A stretch of DNA of 64,000 nt from Phocicoccus schoeneichii (GCF_014635565.1 NZ_BMDB01000002.1:1-64000); one strand, 5' to 3'. Counted from the stretch's first letter, positions 43,367 through 52,768 are shown. Numbers and translations: made by a program. Notes: generated from the sequence alone by a model not told the origin.

Positions 43367-45415
43367 ATGAATAAAGAAGATAATCATAATCATGCTGAGC
43401 ACGAAGAAAGTCATCATAACCATGAGGAGAACCATGAATCGCATAATCATAACGGTCACGATCATCATGCACATATGGTGACAGATTTTCGAAATAAATT
43501 CTTCATTATCCTGATATTCACAATTCCAATTGTACTTCTATCTCCGATGATTCAAAATTTCATAGGTGTGGATTGGCAATTTACTGGAGATAGTTATATT
43601 GTGGCAGCGTTGGCCACGTTCGTTTATTTCTACGGGGGTTGGCCATTCATTAAGGGTGCTTACGATGAATTGAAAAACAAAGAACCAGGCATGATGACAT
43701 TAATAGCAATGGCGATTTCTGTCGCTTACTTCTATAGTATGGCAGTTGTTTTTGGATTCAATGGGGAAGAAATTTTCTGGGAGTTGGCAACTCTTGTATT
43801 AATCATGCTTCTGGGACATTGGATTGAAATGCGATCTATTAACAATGCTTCCAAGGCCCTGGAATCCCTCGCATCATTAATGCCTAATACGGCAAACCGT
43901 ATCACTGAAAATGGTGAAACAGAAGAAGTTCAGATTGATGATATTAAAGCGGGTGATTTACTATTGGTAAAACCCGGAGAAAAAATGCCGCTGGATGGTA
44001 AAATCGTTAAAGGAAAGTCGCAAGTTGATGAATCAATGTTAACGGGTGAATCTGTTCCAGTTGGAAAATCCGTTGATGACGAGGTCATTGGCGGTTCAAT
44101 AAACAGAGAAGGTTCTCTCACTATTGAAGTAGAGAAACTGATGAATGAATCTTATCTGACACAAGTTATAGATATGGTTAGAGAATCACAACGTACTAAA
44201 TCGAAAACTCAGGATGTAACTAATAAAGCAGCTAAATGGTTATTCTATATCGCTTTAGCTGCCGGTATTATCACATTTATCGTTTGGATAAGTATCGGAG
44301 CAACTATAGATACTGCTATCATGAGATTGGTAACAGTTTTGGTTATTGCTTGTCCTCATGCTTTAGGTCTGGCAGCACCGTTGGTTATTTCAGTATCTAC
44401 ATCCCTTGCTGCAAAGCACGGTTTGTTAATTCGCAAACGTCCACAGTTTGAAAAGGCTCGTAAAATTAACGCTGTGATTTTCGATAAGACGGGTACTTTG
44501 ACTGAGGGTGAATTTGGTGTTACAGATATACAGACTTTCAATAATATTGAAGAAAATATCCTTTTAAGTTATGCAGCAACAGTAGAAAATGACTCGGAAC
44601 ACCCTATTGCGAGAGGTATACTCAATGAAGCCAAGTTAAAAGAACTTGAATTGCTTGAAATGACAAATTTCAATTCAATTACTGGTGTAGGAATTGAAGG
44701 GACGATTGATGATAAACAAGTCAAAGTAGTGAGTCCGGGATATGTACGTAAACAAAAAATAGATTTTGACGATAAGAACTTTAATAAATGGTCAGAACAA
44801 GGTAAGACGGTAGTTTTTCTTTTGGTAAACGAAGAATTAGCAGGTGCGATTGCACTGGCAGATAAAATTAAGGAAAGTTCTAAGCAGGCAATTGAACAGC
44901 TGCATAAGAGAAATATTAAAGCTATCATGTTGACCGGGGACAATCAGAAAGTAGCAAATTACGTTGCAGAACAAATAGGAATTGATGAGGTTTATGCGGA
45001 AGTGATGCCCGATGAGAAAGCCGACAAAGTGACAGAAATCCAAGAACGTGGATTGATCGTTGCAATGACAGGAGATGGCATCAATGATGCACCCGCATTG
45101 ACTAAAGCAGATGTTGGAATCGCTGTGGGCGCAGGTACTGATATTGCAATAGATAGTGCAGACATCGTTCTAGTTGACAGTAACCCGAAAGATATTCTTG
45201 CAATATTCAGCCTATCTAAAAAAACATATAATAAACTGGTACAGAATCTGATTTGGGCAACCGGATATAACGTCATTGCTCTCCCATTGGCAGCAGGAGT
45301 ACTGGCGCCTTGGGGAATAATACTCAGTCCTGCTGTAGGTGCGATTTTGATGAGTCTCAGTACAATTATCGTAGCAATCAATGCGCAGTTACTGCATAGA
45401 TTTGAAGTTGAATAA
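43367..45415 (+). CDS. copB: Copper-transporting P-type ATPase CopB (P1B-3)
   Basis: Membrane efflux pump of 682 residues driven by ATP. It has a histidine-rich N-terminus (residues about 7-38) instead of CxxC domains, the membrane metal motif CPH in VIACPHALGLAAP, actuator TGES, phosphorylation site DKTGT, SEHP loop and GDGINDAP hinge. CPH plus a His-rich tail define the P1B-3 subgroup. GGAGGGGG precedes the ATG. Expected to be induced through the two cop boxes upstream. Confidence 0.95.
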   Translation: MNKEDNHNHAEHEESHHNHEENHESHNHNGHDHHAHMVTDFRNKFFIILIFTIPIVLLSPMIQNFIGVDWQFTGDSYIVAALATFVYFYGGWPFIKGAYDELKNKEPGMMTLIAMAISVAYFYSMAVVFGFNGEEIFWELATLVLIMLLGHWIEMRSINNASKALESLASLMPNTANRITENGETEEVQIDDIKAGDLLLVKPGEKMPLDGKIVKGKSQVDESMLTGESVPVGKSVDDEVIGGSINREGSLTIEVEKLMNESYLTQVIDMVRESQRTKSKTQDVTNKAAKWLFYIALAAGIITFIVWISIGATIDTAIMRLVTVLVIACPHALGLAAPLVISVSTSLAAKHGLLIRKRPQFEKARKINAVIFDKTGTLTEGEFGVTDIQTFNNIEENILLSYAATVENDSEHPIARGILNEAKLKELELLEMTNFNSITGVGIEGTIDDKQVKVVSPGYVRKQKIDFDDKNFNKWSEQGKTVVFLLVNEELAGAIALADKIKESSKQAIEQLHKRNIKAIMLTGDNQKVANYVAEQIGIDEVYAEVMPDEKADKVTEIQERGLIVAMTGDGINDAPALTKADVGIAVGAGTDIAIDSADIVLVDSNPKDILAIFSLSKKTYNKLVQNLIWATGYNVIALPLAAGVLAPWGIILSPAVGAILMSLSTIIVAINAQLLHRFEVE

Positions 45416-45418
45416 CAT

Positions 45419-45458
45419 AAATGCCGACAAATCCTTATTTAAGGATAGTCGGTATTTT
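45419..45458 (+). terminator. Terminator after copB
   Basis: Stem AAATGCCGAC/GTCGGTATTT with an inner ATCCTT/AAGGAT pairing. It is imperfect, so some read-through into copY is possible. Confidence 0.65.
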
Positions 45459-45523
45459 AATTCTTTACTGTATGAAATATGAAAGACATCTTAAAAATAC
45501 TTGAAAAAATTAGAGGTGAAAAT

Positions 45524-45955
45524 ATGACCAAAGCAATTGATTCAAATATCACAGATTCCGAATGGGAAGTGATGCGGGTCGTTTGGGCACAAAACAAAAC
45601 TACGAGTAAAGATATTAGAGATATTATAGAAAATAAAAAGAATTGGAAACCGGCCACGACCAAAACACTTATTGGGAGACTTGTTGATAAAGGCGTATTA
45701 AACACAGAAAAGGACGGCAACAAATACATTTATTCAACTAATTTAAAAGAAAGTGACTTTCTCAAAAGTACACTTGAACAAACTTTCGATAATATATGTA
45801 ATAAAGACATTGGAAAAATTATTGCAGATTTAATTTCAAAATCAACATTAAGCTATATAGATATAGAAGAGTTGGAAAAAGTGTTAGAGATGAAAAAAGA
45901 GGATGCAGTTGACGTAGTGCCATGCAATTGTGTTCCAGGTCAATGTAATTGTTAA
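45524..45955 (+). CDS. copY: CopY-type copper-responsive repressor (BlaI/MecI family)
   Basis: 143 residues. The N-terminal winged helix (ITDSEWEVMRVVWAQNKTTS; KTLIGRLVDKGVL) binds TACANNTGTA boxes. The C-terminal CNCVPGQCNC is the CxCx4CxC motif that exchanges zinc for copper(I) and releases DNA. ATG 45524 follows AGAGGTGA; earlier in-frame codons lack a site. It lies directly after copB, whose promoter has two cop boxes. Uncommon in staphylococci, where CsoR is the usual copper sensor. Confidence 0.93.
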   Translation: MTKAIDSNITDSEWEVMRVVWAQNKTTSKDIRDIIENKKNWKPATTKTLIGRLVDKGVLNTEKDGNKYIYSTNLKESDFLKSTLEQTFDNICNKDIGKIIADLISKSTLSYIDIEELEKVLEMKKEDAVDVVPCNCVPGQCNC

Positions 45956-46026
45956 TCAGCAGTAGACAAAATTAATAAATTAAGACAGATAATTGATTTG
46001 TTAAATAAAAAATGAAAAAGGGTAAA

Positions 46027-46072
46027 ATACCTACCATGGGTATATTGAAACTTTCGTATAAAATAATATAAT
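46027..46072 (+). promoter_or_regulatory. copZ promoter with CsoR-like operator
   Basis: ATACC-N7-GGTAT dyad at 46027-46043 directly upstream of TTGAAA (46045-46050)-16-TATAAT (46067-46072). The dyad resembles the CsoR site of staphylococci (ATACC...GGTAT with a G/C-rich centre) and differs from the CopY box. No csoR gene is in the window. Confidence 0.55.
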
Positions 46073-46094
46073 AAAATTTTAAGGAGAAATTTAT

Positions 46095-46346
46095 ATGTCA
46101 AAAGTAACACTTAATGTAGAAGGTATGTCATGTAGGGCTTGCGTTAATAAAGTCGAAGAGAGCGTCGGTCAATTAAATGGCGTTGAATCAGTTAAAGTTC
46201 AAATTCCTGAAGGTAAAGTAGATGTAACATTTAATGACAGTACAATTAATTTGGCAGACATCAAAGGTGCTATTCAAAATACCGGCTACGAGATTAAAGA
46301 GGATATTGATAAAGAAGATGGTTCTGCGTGTTCATGCTGCAGCTAG
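46095..46346 (+). CDS. copZ: Copper chaperone CopZ with extra C-terminal cysteines
   Basis: 83-residue HMA-domain protein, ferredoxin-like fold, that carries copper(I) in the cytosol. The binding loop is GMSCRACVNKV. Unlike the usual 68-70 residue CopZ it has a tail ending GSACSCCS, which adds three cysteines and may bind a second metal or pass copper to CopY or the storage protein. AAGGAG precedes the ATG. Confidence 0.9.
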   Translation: MSKVTLNVEGMSCRACVNKVEESVGQLNGVESVKVQIPEGKVDVTFNDSTINLADIKGAIQNTGYEIKEDIDKEDGSACSCCS

Positions 46347-46433
46347 TTAATGACAAAAGATTTTAAGAATTTAGAGTATCATCTTTTTATGTCATATTGA
46401 TTCTATATAATAATTGTAGAAAGAGACCAAGAT

Positions 46434-46476
46434 AAAAAATCCGGCAAATCTTAATTCAAGATTTGCCGGATTTTTT
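46434..46476. terminator. Bidirectional terminator between copZ and copL
   Basis: A 12-bp perfect stem CCGGCAAATCTT/AAGATTTGCCGG, 5-nt loop, flanked by A's and T's. Confidence 0.88.
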
Positions 46477-46525
46477 CTTTGTAATCAGGAATCCATGCTT
46501 TTATCCTATATTACTATTCACTAAT

Positions 46526-47143
46526 TTATTCCACAGGTGCCAGTTCACTTTCTGTAACCCACTTATGATTCTGCACTTCTTCTTCGGTATCTGTTGTAAC
46601 AAAATCTACCATATAGACAGTCGTTTCTTCAGCTGAGTCAATCGTGGCTGTTGCACCATCCATGCCTTTCATGTGATCCGCATCCAAGGTCACTTCAGTG
46701 CCGGGCTCCAGTGGTGCTTCTCCTGGACCTTCCAATTCTTCATGGATGACCCATTTATGATCTTCGACAGGGTCTCCACCATTCGTAGGTGTGTATGAGA
46801 CAGTATAGACAGTCGTGTCAAAAGCACCGGAAATTGTTGCTTCAGCACCATCCATACCTTGCATGTGCTCTGCTTCAATAATTGTCCGACTTCCGACTTC
46901 ATAAGTTGGATTTTCTGCTTCTTTCAAATCTTCAGGCACTTCACCCGAACTGGACATCTCATCGGCTGAATGTTCCATATGACCTCCGGAATCTGATTCC
47001 ATGTCCATTTCCTCCTCAGATCTAGACTCTGTTTCAGTGCTTTGGCTTTCTTCATTAGGCTGAGTTTCCCCATTACCACAGGCAGCCATTAAAAATACAG
47101 CGAATATGGAAAGAAGTCCTAATAATATTTTGTTTTTTACCAT
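46526..47143 (-). CDS. copL: Copper-binding lipoprotein CopL (YdhK family, DUF1541)
   Basis: 205-residue surface lipoprotein. Signal peptide with lipobox LMAAC, a low-complexity acidic/Met/His linker (EEEMDMESDSGGHMEHSADE), then two DUF1541 repeats, each with AEHMQGMDGAEATI or ADHMKGMDGATATI and NHKWV/DHKWV. In Staphylococcus aureus the homolog binds copper outside the membrane. ATG 47143 follows GGAGG. It converges with copZ at a shared terminator. 47160-47382 holds no supportable gene. Confidence 0.9.
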   Translation of the reverse strand: MVKNKILLGLLSIFAVFLMAACGNGETQPNEESQSTETESRSEEEMDMESDSGGHMEHSADEMSSSGEVPEDLKEAENPTYEVGSRTIIEAEHMQGMDGAEATISGAFDTTVYTVSYTPTNGGDPVEDHKWVIHEELEGPGEAPLEPGTEVTLDADHMKGMDGATATIDSAEETTVYMVDFVTTDTEEEVQNHKWVTESELAPVE

Positions 47144-47382
47144 GTATATACCCTCCATTTTATTAGTTATACTGAGAACTTTACCAATAATTTTTGCAGT
47201 TTACGTGCAGATTCAATGAAAAATAAATGTATTTAATCAAGAATAATATTACCGACTTGACATATTGGATTTCAATTTAAAGGTTTATTAACCGTGGATG
47301 ATATCTCAGCGCTTCCTTCAAATCTGCACGAAAAATCGATATTTAAATAATAAAATCTATAAAGAGAGTAGCGAATATAATC

Positions 47383-47700
47383 ATGATACCAAGAAAATTA
47401 ATAATTAATAATATAATATTATCATCTATATTTTTAGCGGGATGTGGTAAAATCACTCATGTAACTTCGAGTTACCCTTTAAATTTTAAAAGTCTTGACG
47501 GTCAGGTGTTATACTTAGTCATACATTTTTCAGACTAAAACTTCGTTGCAGCTGCTACCTCTGCTAGATTATTTTATCAAAAGATAGTGGAGATGAAAGA
47601 TGATGGTATTTTGTATGTTGCAATCAATCCGCAGAATGAAGATGAGTTAGCAATCTAGACTATAAACAGAAATAGTTATGTGTCTAATGACGGATCATAA
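47383..47700 (+). pseudogene. Decayed lipoprotein gene
   Basis: 51 codons from ATG 47383 give a signal peptide with lipobox LAGC (LSSIFLAGCGKITHV) and stop at 47538. Coding-like sequence follows in shifted frames with stops (for example NFVAAATSARLFYQKIVEMK, then ILYVAINPQNEDELAI). Family not recognised. It lies between copL and the two-component system. The rest to 47854 shows nothing else. Confidence 0.45.
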
Positions 47701-47854
47701 GAATAGTGGAAGAAAATTTTAGTTATGGGCAAAGTAAAATAAGCTGAATTATTCATAATAAAAATACTACTTTTCTATATAATATGACTTATGAACAAAA
47801 TGATAAGATGATATATTACGATTTATACTGTTGCAGAAAACTGAGGAGGCTTTT

Positions 47855-49243
47855 ATGTTCAATAAATTAGCTTTAAAAATCGGACTTTTGTTTTTTCTGG
47901 TGATTCTTATTATTGAAATCATATTATTCTATATCCTATATACAAATCTGGTCGCTGATCGTGTGGAGGAAGTGATGGGGGATTTATTGGCTCGGGGGAA
48001 TACACACAGAGACGTATTAGAAGAAAACTATACAACCACGACACTGGAGCATGTTGCTATTATGGAGTCAGAATCAGATTTTATTGCGGTGATAACAGAT
48101 GAGAATGGAAAAGTAATCATCAGTTCTGATCCAGTTGAACCAGAAATGAAAACTGTCATTGAACATACTGATTATGATGAAATACCACAAGAAGGAGCCA
48201 TTCTGAAATCAAATTGGTCAGAAGAAAAATATGTCTCTACAGACAGCCCACTTACTTTTAACGAAACACATAGCGGGCATGTTTTCATGTTCGCTGAAAG
48301 TGATAGCATCGAACGGATTATTGATCATCTCAGCCATAAGTTTTGGCTTGTCGGCCTATTGACTTTGCTTCTGACTGTTATAACGGTGTTTATTCTTTCC
48401 AAAGTTATTACCCAACCGGTATTGAGGATGAAAAAAGCGACAGAACAATTAAGTAGAGGCAATCATAACGTGGAATTGTATACACATCGAAAAGATGAGC
48501 TTGGAGATTTGGCGACTTCGATTACTTTGCTGTCGCAAGATCTGGAACGTTTAAAAAACGAGAGAAATGAATTTTTAGGGAGTATATCGCATGAGCTACG
48601 AACACCTTTAACCTATATGAAAGGGTATACGGATATTATTAGCAGAAAAGAAATATCCACGACGGACAGGAATAGATACATTAAAATCATTCAGGAAGAA
48701 ACAGAGCATTTAGCAGACCTGATAAAAAATCTGTTTGAATTAGCCAAAATCGATCATAATAAATTTGCCATCACAAAAGAGAGGGTAGTATTTAGCGCTT
48801 TGATTGAGACGATTTTAGCACGAATCCGTCCAGCGCTCAATGAAAAAAAGATAGAGCTTTTCTTTCATTGTCCGGACAACTTGGTTGTTCTGGCAGATCC
48901 CGAAAGAATTCAACAAGTTATATTGAATATATTAGATAATGCAATAAAGTATACTCCCGAGAAAGGCCATATCACAATTGAAGTTATTCAAAATAAAAAT
49001 GAAATTTTAACAACTATTTCAGATACAGGAGAAGGAATCCCAGAAGAAGATATACCCTTTATATTCGATCGACTGTATCGTTCTGAAAAGTCTAGATCCC
49101 GGGTAAGCGGAGGGTCTGGTCTCGGGCTGACAATCGCTAAAGAAATTGTGGAGTTGCATGGTGGCGAGATTGAAGTAGACAGTACACTCGGCAAGGGAAC
49201 TGTTTTCGTCATATCTTTAAAGAAGGAGAATGTAAATGAATAA
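47855..49243 (+). CDS. Sensor histidine kinase
   Basis: Membrane sensor of 462 residues: membrane segment about 7-30, extracytoplasmic sensing domain about 31-160, second membrane segment about 165-190, HAMP about 190-245, H-box GSISHELRTPLTYMKGY, and N, G1 and G2 boxes (NILDNAIKYTPEKG; DTGEGIPEEDIPF; GSGLGLTIAKE). ATG 47855 follows GAGGAGG. The kinase gene precedes and overlaps the regulator gene by 8 bp. Inside the copper island it may sense extracellular copper or envelope stress; the ligand is unproven. Confidence 0.9.
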   Translation: MFNKLALKIGLLFFLVILIIEIILFYILYTNLVADRVEEVMGDLLARGNTHRDVLEENYTTTTLEHVAIMESESDFIAVITDENGKVIISSDPVEPEMKTVIEHTDYDEIPQEGAILKSNWSEEKYVSTDSPLTFNETHSGHVFMFAESDSIERIIDHLSHKFWLVGLLTLLLTVITVFILSKVITQPVLRMKKATEQLSRGNHNVELYTHRKDELGDLATSITLLSQDLERLKNERNEFLGSISHELRTPLTYMKGYTDIISRKEISTTDRNRYIKIIQEETEHLADLIKNLFELAKIDHNKFAITKERVVFSALIETILARIRPALNEKKIELFFHCPDNLVVLADPERIQQVILNILDNAIKYTPEKGHITIEVIQNKNEILTTISDTGEGIPEEDIPFIFDRLYRSEKSRSRVSGGSGLGLTIAKEIVELHGGEIEVDSTLGKGTVFVISLKKENVNE

Positions 49244-49907
49244 AGTGCTGTTAATCGACGATGAAGAGAGAATGCTGGAACTGTTGACATTGTACTTGAA
49301 ACCCTATCCTTATTTTTGTCGAAAAGCAATAGGTGCAAAAGCAGGGCTTAAGTATGTTAAAGAAGAGAAATTTGACATTATTCTACTGGATGTCATGATG
49401 CCTGAAATGAATGGATGGGAAGTATGTAAAGAAATACGGCAATACTCAGATGTACCCATTATCATGGTGACTGCACGTGAGCAGAAAGAAGATATTGTAA
49501 AAGGCCTCAAACTGGGTGCAGATGACTATATCACAAAACCTTTTAATGAAGAAGAATTGGTTGCAAGAATGGATGCATTACTAAGAAAAACAAGACCTAT
49601 CAACCGAATTGAAATCGAAGGACTTTTATGGGACGAAGATCAGTTTGAACTATCTTATAAAAAACAACTTGTAAAATTAACACCAAAAGAATTTGCAATC
49701 ATTGGATTACTCATGAAAAATCCGGGAAGGGTATTTTCTAGAAATCAATTGATCGATCTAGTGTGGGGTATGCATTCTGAAACGGAAGGACGTACTGTGG
49801 ATTCTCACGTTAGAAATATGCGGAAAAAAATTCGGGAAGTCGGCTTTCCGATGGATGATTACTTGCACACTGTGTGGGGCGTTGGTTACAAATGGATTAA
49901 AAATTAA
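49236..49907 (+). CDS. OmpR-family response regulator
   Basis: 223 residues: receiver domain with the DDEE acidic pocket, phospho-acceptor aspartate in ILLDVMMPEMNGWEV, T in VTAREQ and K in ITKPF; then an OmpR/PhoB winged-helix domain (TPKEFAIIGLLMKNPGRVFS; RTVDSHVRNMRKKIRE; HTVWGVGYKW). AAGGAGA precedes the ATG inside the kinase gene. Targets are likely in the island (for example mco or the storage protein), but no direct-repeat operator could be assigned. Confidence 0.93.
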   Translation: MNKVLLIDDEERMLELLTLYLKPYPYFCRKAIGAKAGLKYVKEEKFDIILLDVMMPEMNGWEVCKEIRQYSDVPIIMVTAREQKEDIVKGLKLGADDYITKPFNEEELVARMDALLRKTRPINRIEIEGLLWDEDQFELSYKKQLVKLTPKEFAIIGLLMKNPGRVFSRNQLIDLVWGMHSETEGRTVDSHVRNMRKKIREVGFPMDDYLHTVWGVGYKWIKN

Positions 49908-49960
49908 AACACATTTCAATATTAAAACGTGAGACTGATTGCTTTTGTTCGATTAATAAG

Positions 49961-49999
49961 AAAAGCCATGCCTGGATTATTAGATGGCATGGCATTTTG
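49961..49999. terminator. Terminator between regulator and copper-storage genes
   Basis: Stem GCCATGCC/GGCATGGC with flanking A's and T's; serves convergent genes. Confidence 0.75.
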
Positions 50000-50015
50000 T
50001 CTATAAAGTTTTATT

Positions 50016-50342
50016 CTAAGCAATTTCCTTACAAGCTTCTGCACATTTGAAGCACGCTTCTGCACATTTCTGGCAGTGTTCGTGGTCGTGTTTCTGACAT
50101 TCATTTCCGCAAGCTTCGCAAATCTTGGCGCATACCGCTGCTAAATCAGAAGCAAATAGTGTACCTCTCATTAATGCTTGTTCCAGAAATGCACAGATAT
50201 CTGCACATTCACGGTCCAGACGGATGCAATCCGCCATCATACTTACGTCCTCTTCTCTCAAACACGCATCGTAGCAGTGGTTACAGGCTTCCATACATTC
50301 ATGTAACGTCTGAATCAGTTGTTGGTGTTGTTCATGAGCCAT
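50016..50342 (-). CDS. Four-helix-bundle copper-storage protein (Csp3-like)
   Basis: 108-residue cytosolic protein without signal peptide and with about 16 cysteines in CxxxC/CxxC spacing along helices (ECMEACNHCYDAC; CAKICEACGNEC; HCQKCAEACFKCAEAC). This is the Csp family, which packs many copper(I) ions into the core of a helical bundle. It buffers copper that escapes the pump and chaperone. AGGAGG precedes the ATG. Confidence 0.9.
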   Translation of the reverse strand: MAHEQHQQLIQTLHECMEACNHCYDACLREEDVSMMADCIRLDRECADICAFLEQALMRGTLFASDLAAVCAKICEACGNECQKHDHEHCQKCAEACFKCAEACKEIA

Positions 50343-50545
50343 TGTAAATCCCTCCTATAGAATAAAATCACTTACATTGATTAAATTCCCCTACACTCCG
50401 TATTATAAACCGATATTGGTAAAATCCATAGAAAATGCACATAATTTTAGTAATGATTGTCCTTCTCCACTTATTCAATAATGTAATTCGCCTAGAAAAA
50501 TCAAAAAATAGTTCCTTTTTTATTATTAGATTGAAGATTTGGATC

Positions 50546-52111
50546 TTATTCTACTTTAACCTGTCCCATCATCCCATTGTCCTCATGTTCAAGTATGTGA
50601 CAGTGGAACATATATATGCCTTTATTTTTAAACTGAATGGCAATTTTCACAGTTTCATCCGGGGCAACGGAAAAACTATCTTTCCAGCCTCTTTCGTTCT
50701 CAGGTGGTGCTTCTCCATTCCTGGAAAGGATTTTAAACTGAGCACCATGGATGTGGAACGGGTGAATCATGCCGCCCATCATGTCTGGTTTATTATAGAT
50801 TTCCCATACTTCGGTGACACCTTGTTCCTGCGTAAAATCAATTCTTTCAGGGTCAAATTTTTTACCATTTATCGTTACCATATCCATCATGCCAAAAAGT
50901 TCAATTTCTTTTGTTACTGGTAAATTCTTTTCTTCTTCCGTAACTGAAAAGTCATTCATTTCATCAGGTATATCTATGGTCTTACCTGTTTGATCTGTGA
51001 TTTCAAAAGGTAAGAGCGTGGTACCTTCTTCGTTTACTAGAGCAATCTCTTCATTAGTTTTAACTTGTGAGAAGTCAATAACTATTTCGGCCCGTTCTGA
51101 AGGCGTGAGTGTGATTTCTTGCATTGAAACCTGTTCATTTAAAAATCCGCCGTCCGTTGCGACTTGTACAAAAGCATCTCCTGTATTTAGTTTAACGGTG
51201 TAGTTTCTTGCATTTGAGCCATTTAAAAGTCGAAGCCTTACTTTTTCTTTATCTACAGTTAATTTTGGATTTAATGTTCCATTAATTAATGATGTATCTC
51301 CGACAGTGCCATCTTCATTTGCTGTTGCTTTATAATTCAACTGTTTTTCGTCATCAAAGACTCTGTCCTGGAAAATGAGAGGAATATCATTTTCTCCATA
51401 TTCACTTGGTAACTCGAGATTTTTTGAATTTTGGTCCTCGATATAAATTAACCCAGCAAGTCCGTTGTACACTTGTTCAGAGGTTTTTCCTTCCGGGTGG
51501 GGATGGAACCACAATGTGGCAGCTTCCTGTGTCACTTCAAATTCAATAGTACTCTCTTCGCCTGGCTCCAATACATTGTGTGGACCACCATCGTCATTCC
51601 CTGGCACTTCCAATCCATGCCAGTGAAAAGTGGTATTTTCATTGAGTTCATTGATTAAGTTTATTTTCACAGTATCTCCTTTTTCAAATTGAAGCATGGG
51701 ACCTAGAAACGAGCCATTATAACCATATGTTTTTGTTTGAACGCCATCAAATATTTCTGTTTCTCCTTTTTGCGCGCGTATTGTATACTCAGTTCCTTTG
51801 TTGCTGTCGCTTTTGAGTACAGGGGGGATATTCAGTTCATTCTCTCCTGTCGAATCAATTAGACTTACCACATCATCATGATCCATATGACCATTACCCA
51901 TGGAACCATTATTCATTTCTCCTTCACTGGAGGAGTTATTCATATTTTCTTCCATAGAATTTTCATTGTCCTCATTCATATTCATCTCTTCATTTGAATC
52001 CTTTCCATTGTTAGTATCTTCTACAGATGCTTCTCCGTCATTGCTTGTACAAGCTGATAAAACAATGACCATCATCAGAGAAAACAAGCTTACCAATAAG
52101 TTTTTTTTCAT
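50546..52111 (-). CDS. mco: Multicopper oxidase, lipoprotein
   Basis: 521-residue exported enzyme that probably oxidises copper(I) to the less toxic copper(II). Lipobox LSAC at about 18-21, then a Met/Asn/Asp-rich linker. Copper ligand motifs: HWHGLEV, WFHPHPEGK, HPFHIHGAQF and HCHILEHEDNGMM. This matches Mco of staphylococcal copper islands, though the lipoprotein anchor and Met-rich linker are noteworthy. It is transcribed away from the integrase end. No cop box was found upstream (52112-52240). Confidence 0.92.
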   Translation of the reverse strand: MKKNLLVSLFSLMMVIVLSACTSNDGEASVEDTNNGKDSNEEMNMNEDNENSMEENMNNSSSEGEMNNGSMGNGHMDHDDVVSLIDSTGENELNIPPVLKSDSNKGTEYTIRAQKGETEIFDGVQTKTYGYNGSFLGPMLQFEKGDTVKINLINELNENTTFHWHGLEVPGNDDGGPHNVLEPGEESTIEFEVTQEAATLWFHPHPEGKTSEQVYNGLAGLIYIEDQNSKNLELPSEYGENDIPLIFQDRVFDDEKQLNYKATANEDGTVGDTSLINGTLNPKLTVDKEKVRLRLLNGSNARNYTVKLNTGDAFVQVATDGGFLNEQVSMQEITLTPSERAEIVIDFSQVKTNEEIALVNEEGTTLLPFEITDQTGKTIDIPDEMNDFSVTEEEKNLPVTKEIELFGMMDMVTINGKKFDPERIDFTQEQGVTEVWEIYNKPDMMGGMIHPFHIHGAQFKILSRNGEAPPENERGWKDSFSVAPDETVKIAIQFKNKGIYMFHCHILEHEDNGMMGQVKVE

Positions 52112-52238
52112 ACTTTACAATCCCTTCTTTCTCCTTTTAATAAAGAACTTGTCATTCCTTTATGTATTAGACTAGATTATAATTTTCGAGAATTCGTGCA
52201 TAAAATGAGTATTTAATATGACAAAAAATACATGCAAG

Positions 52239-52301
52239 ATTAAGTTCAAAAAACGACCGTTTTATGTACTATTTAGACTTAATCATAAATTCATAAGTTA
52301 G
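52239..52301 (+). pseudogene. Relic of a short mobile-element gene (KKRPFY motif)
   Basis: 20 codons KFKKRPFYVLFRLNHKFIS ending in TAG with no start. Similar short relics occur at about 33286-33332 (KIKRQVQNYRPFY) and about 21940-21965 (KKRPLY, minus strand), pointing to repeated insertion and loss of related elements. Confidence 0.35.
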
Positions 52302-52311
52302 TAATAAACAC

Positions 52312-52752
52312 TTGTTACAACCACCGAAAACTAAAGCTTCATATAGATGGCTTGACGTAGACAAAAATACAATTAGCATTCTTAAAAAATGGAAAATTGA
52401 ACAAAAGAACTTATATGAAGAATTTGGTTTTAAAATCAGTAGTGATGATCAACAACCAATATTTACTACTTATCATCAAAAGCTCCATAAAATGAATTAC
52501 ATGAGAGTGTCTACACCAAATGATAAATTAGAAGCTTTTTTTGGCATGCACAAAGAACTTCACAAAATTAAAATTCATGGGTTTAGACACACTCATGCTT
52601 CATTTTTATTTGAAGCAGGTGCGACTATTAAAGAAGTACAATCAAGATTAGATCACAGTGACATTAAAACTACAATGGATATTTACACTCATATAACGAC
52701 TTCATCTAGAAAAAGATTGGCTGAAAAGTTCCAAAATCACATTGATTTTTAA
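52312..52752 (+). pseudogene. C-terminal fragment of a tyrosine integrase
   Basis: 146 codons of the catalytic domain: HGFRHTHASF (His-x-x-Arg), HSDIKTTMDIYTH (His and nucleophile Tyr). The N-terminal arm- and core-binding domains and the first catalytic Arg are missing; sequence starts abruptly at PPKTKASYRWLDVDK. It lies 110 bp from attR in rpsI, the standard place for the island's integrase, so this was the enzyme that inserted it. Not functional alone. Confidence 0.85.
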
Positions 52753-52768
52753 AACAATTTCATAAAAG

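Noticed and set aside
47195-47335. ACGTGCAGATT ... AATCTGCACG inverted pair before the lipoprotein relic
   Set aside because: Only 10 bp per arm and 100 bp apart, with no other element feature; too weak to call a mobile element.
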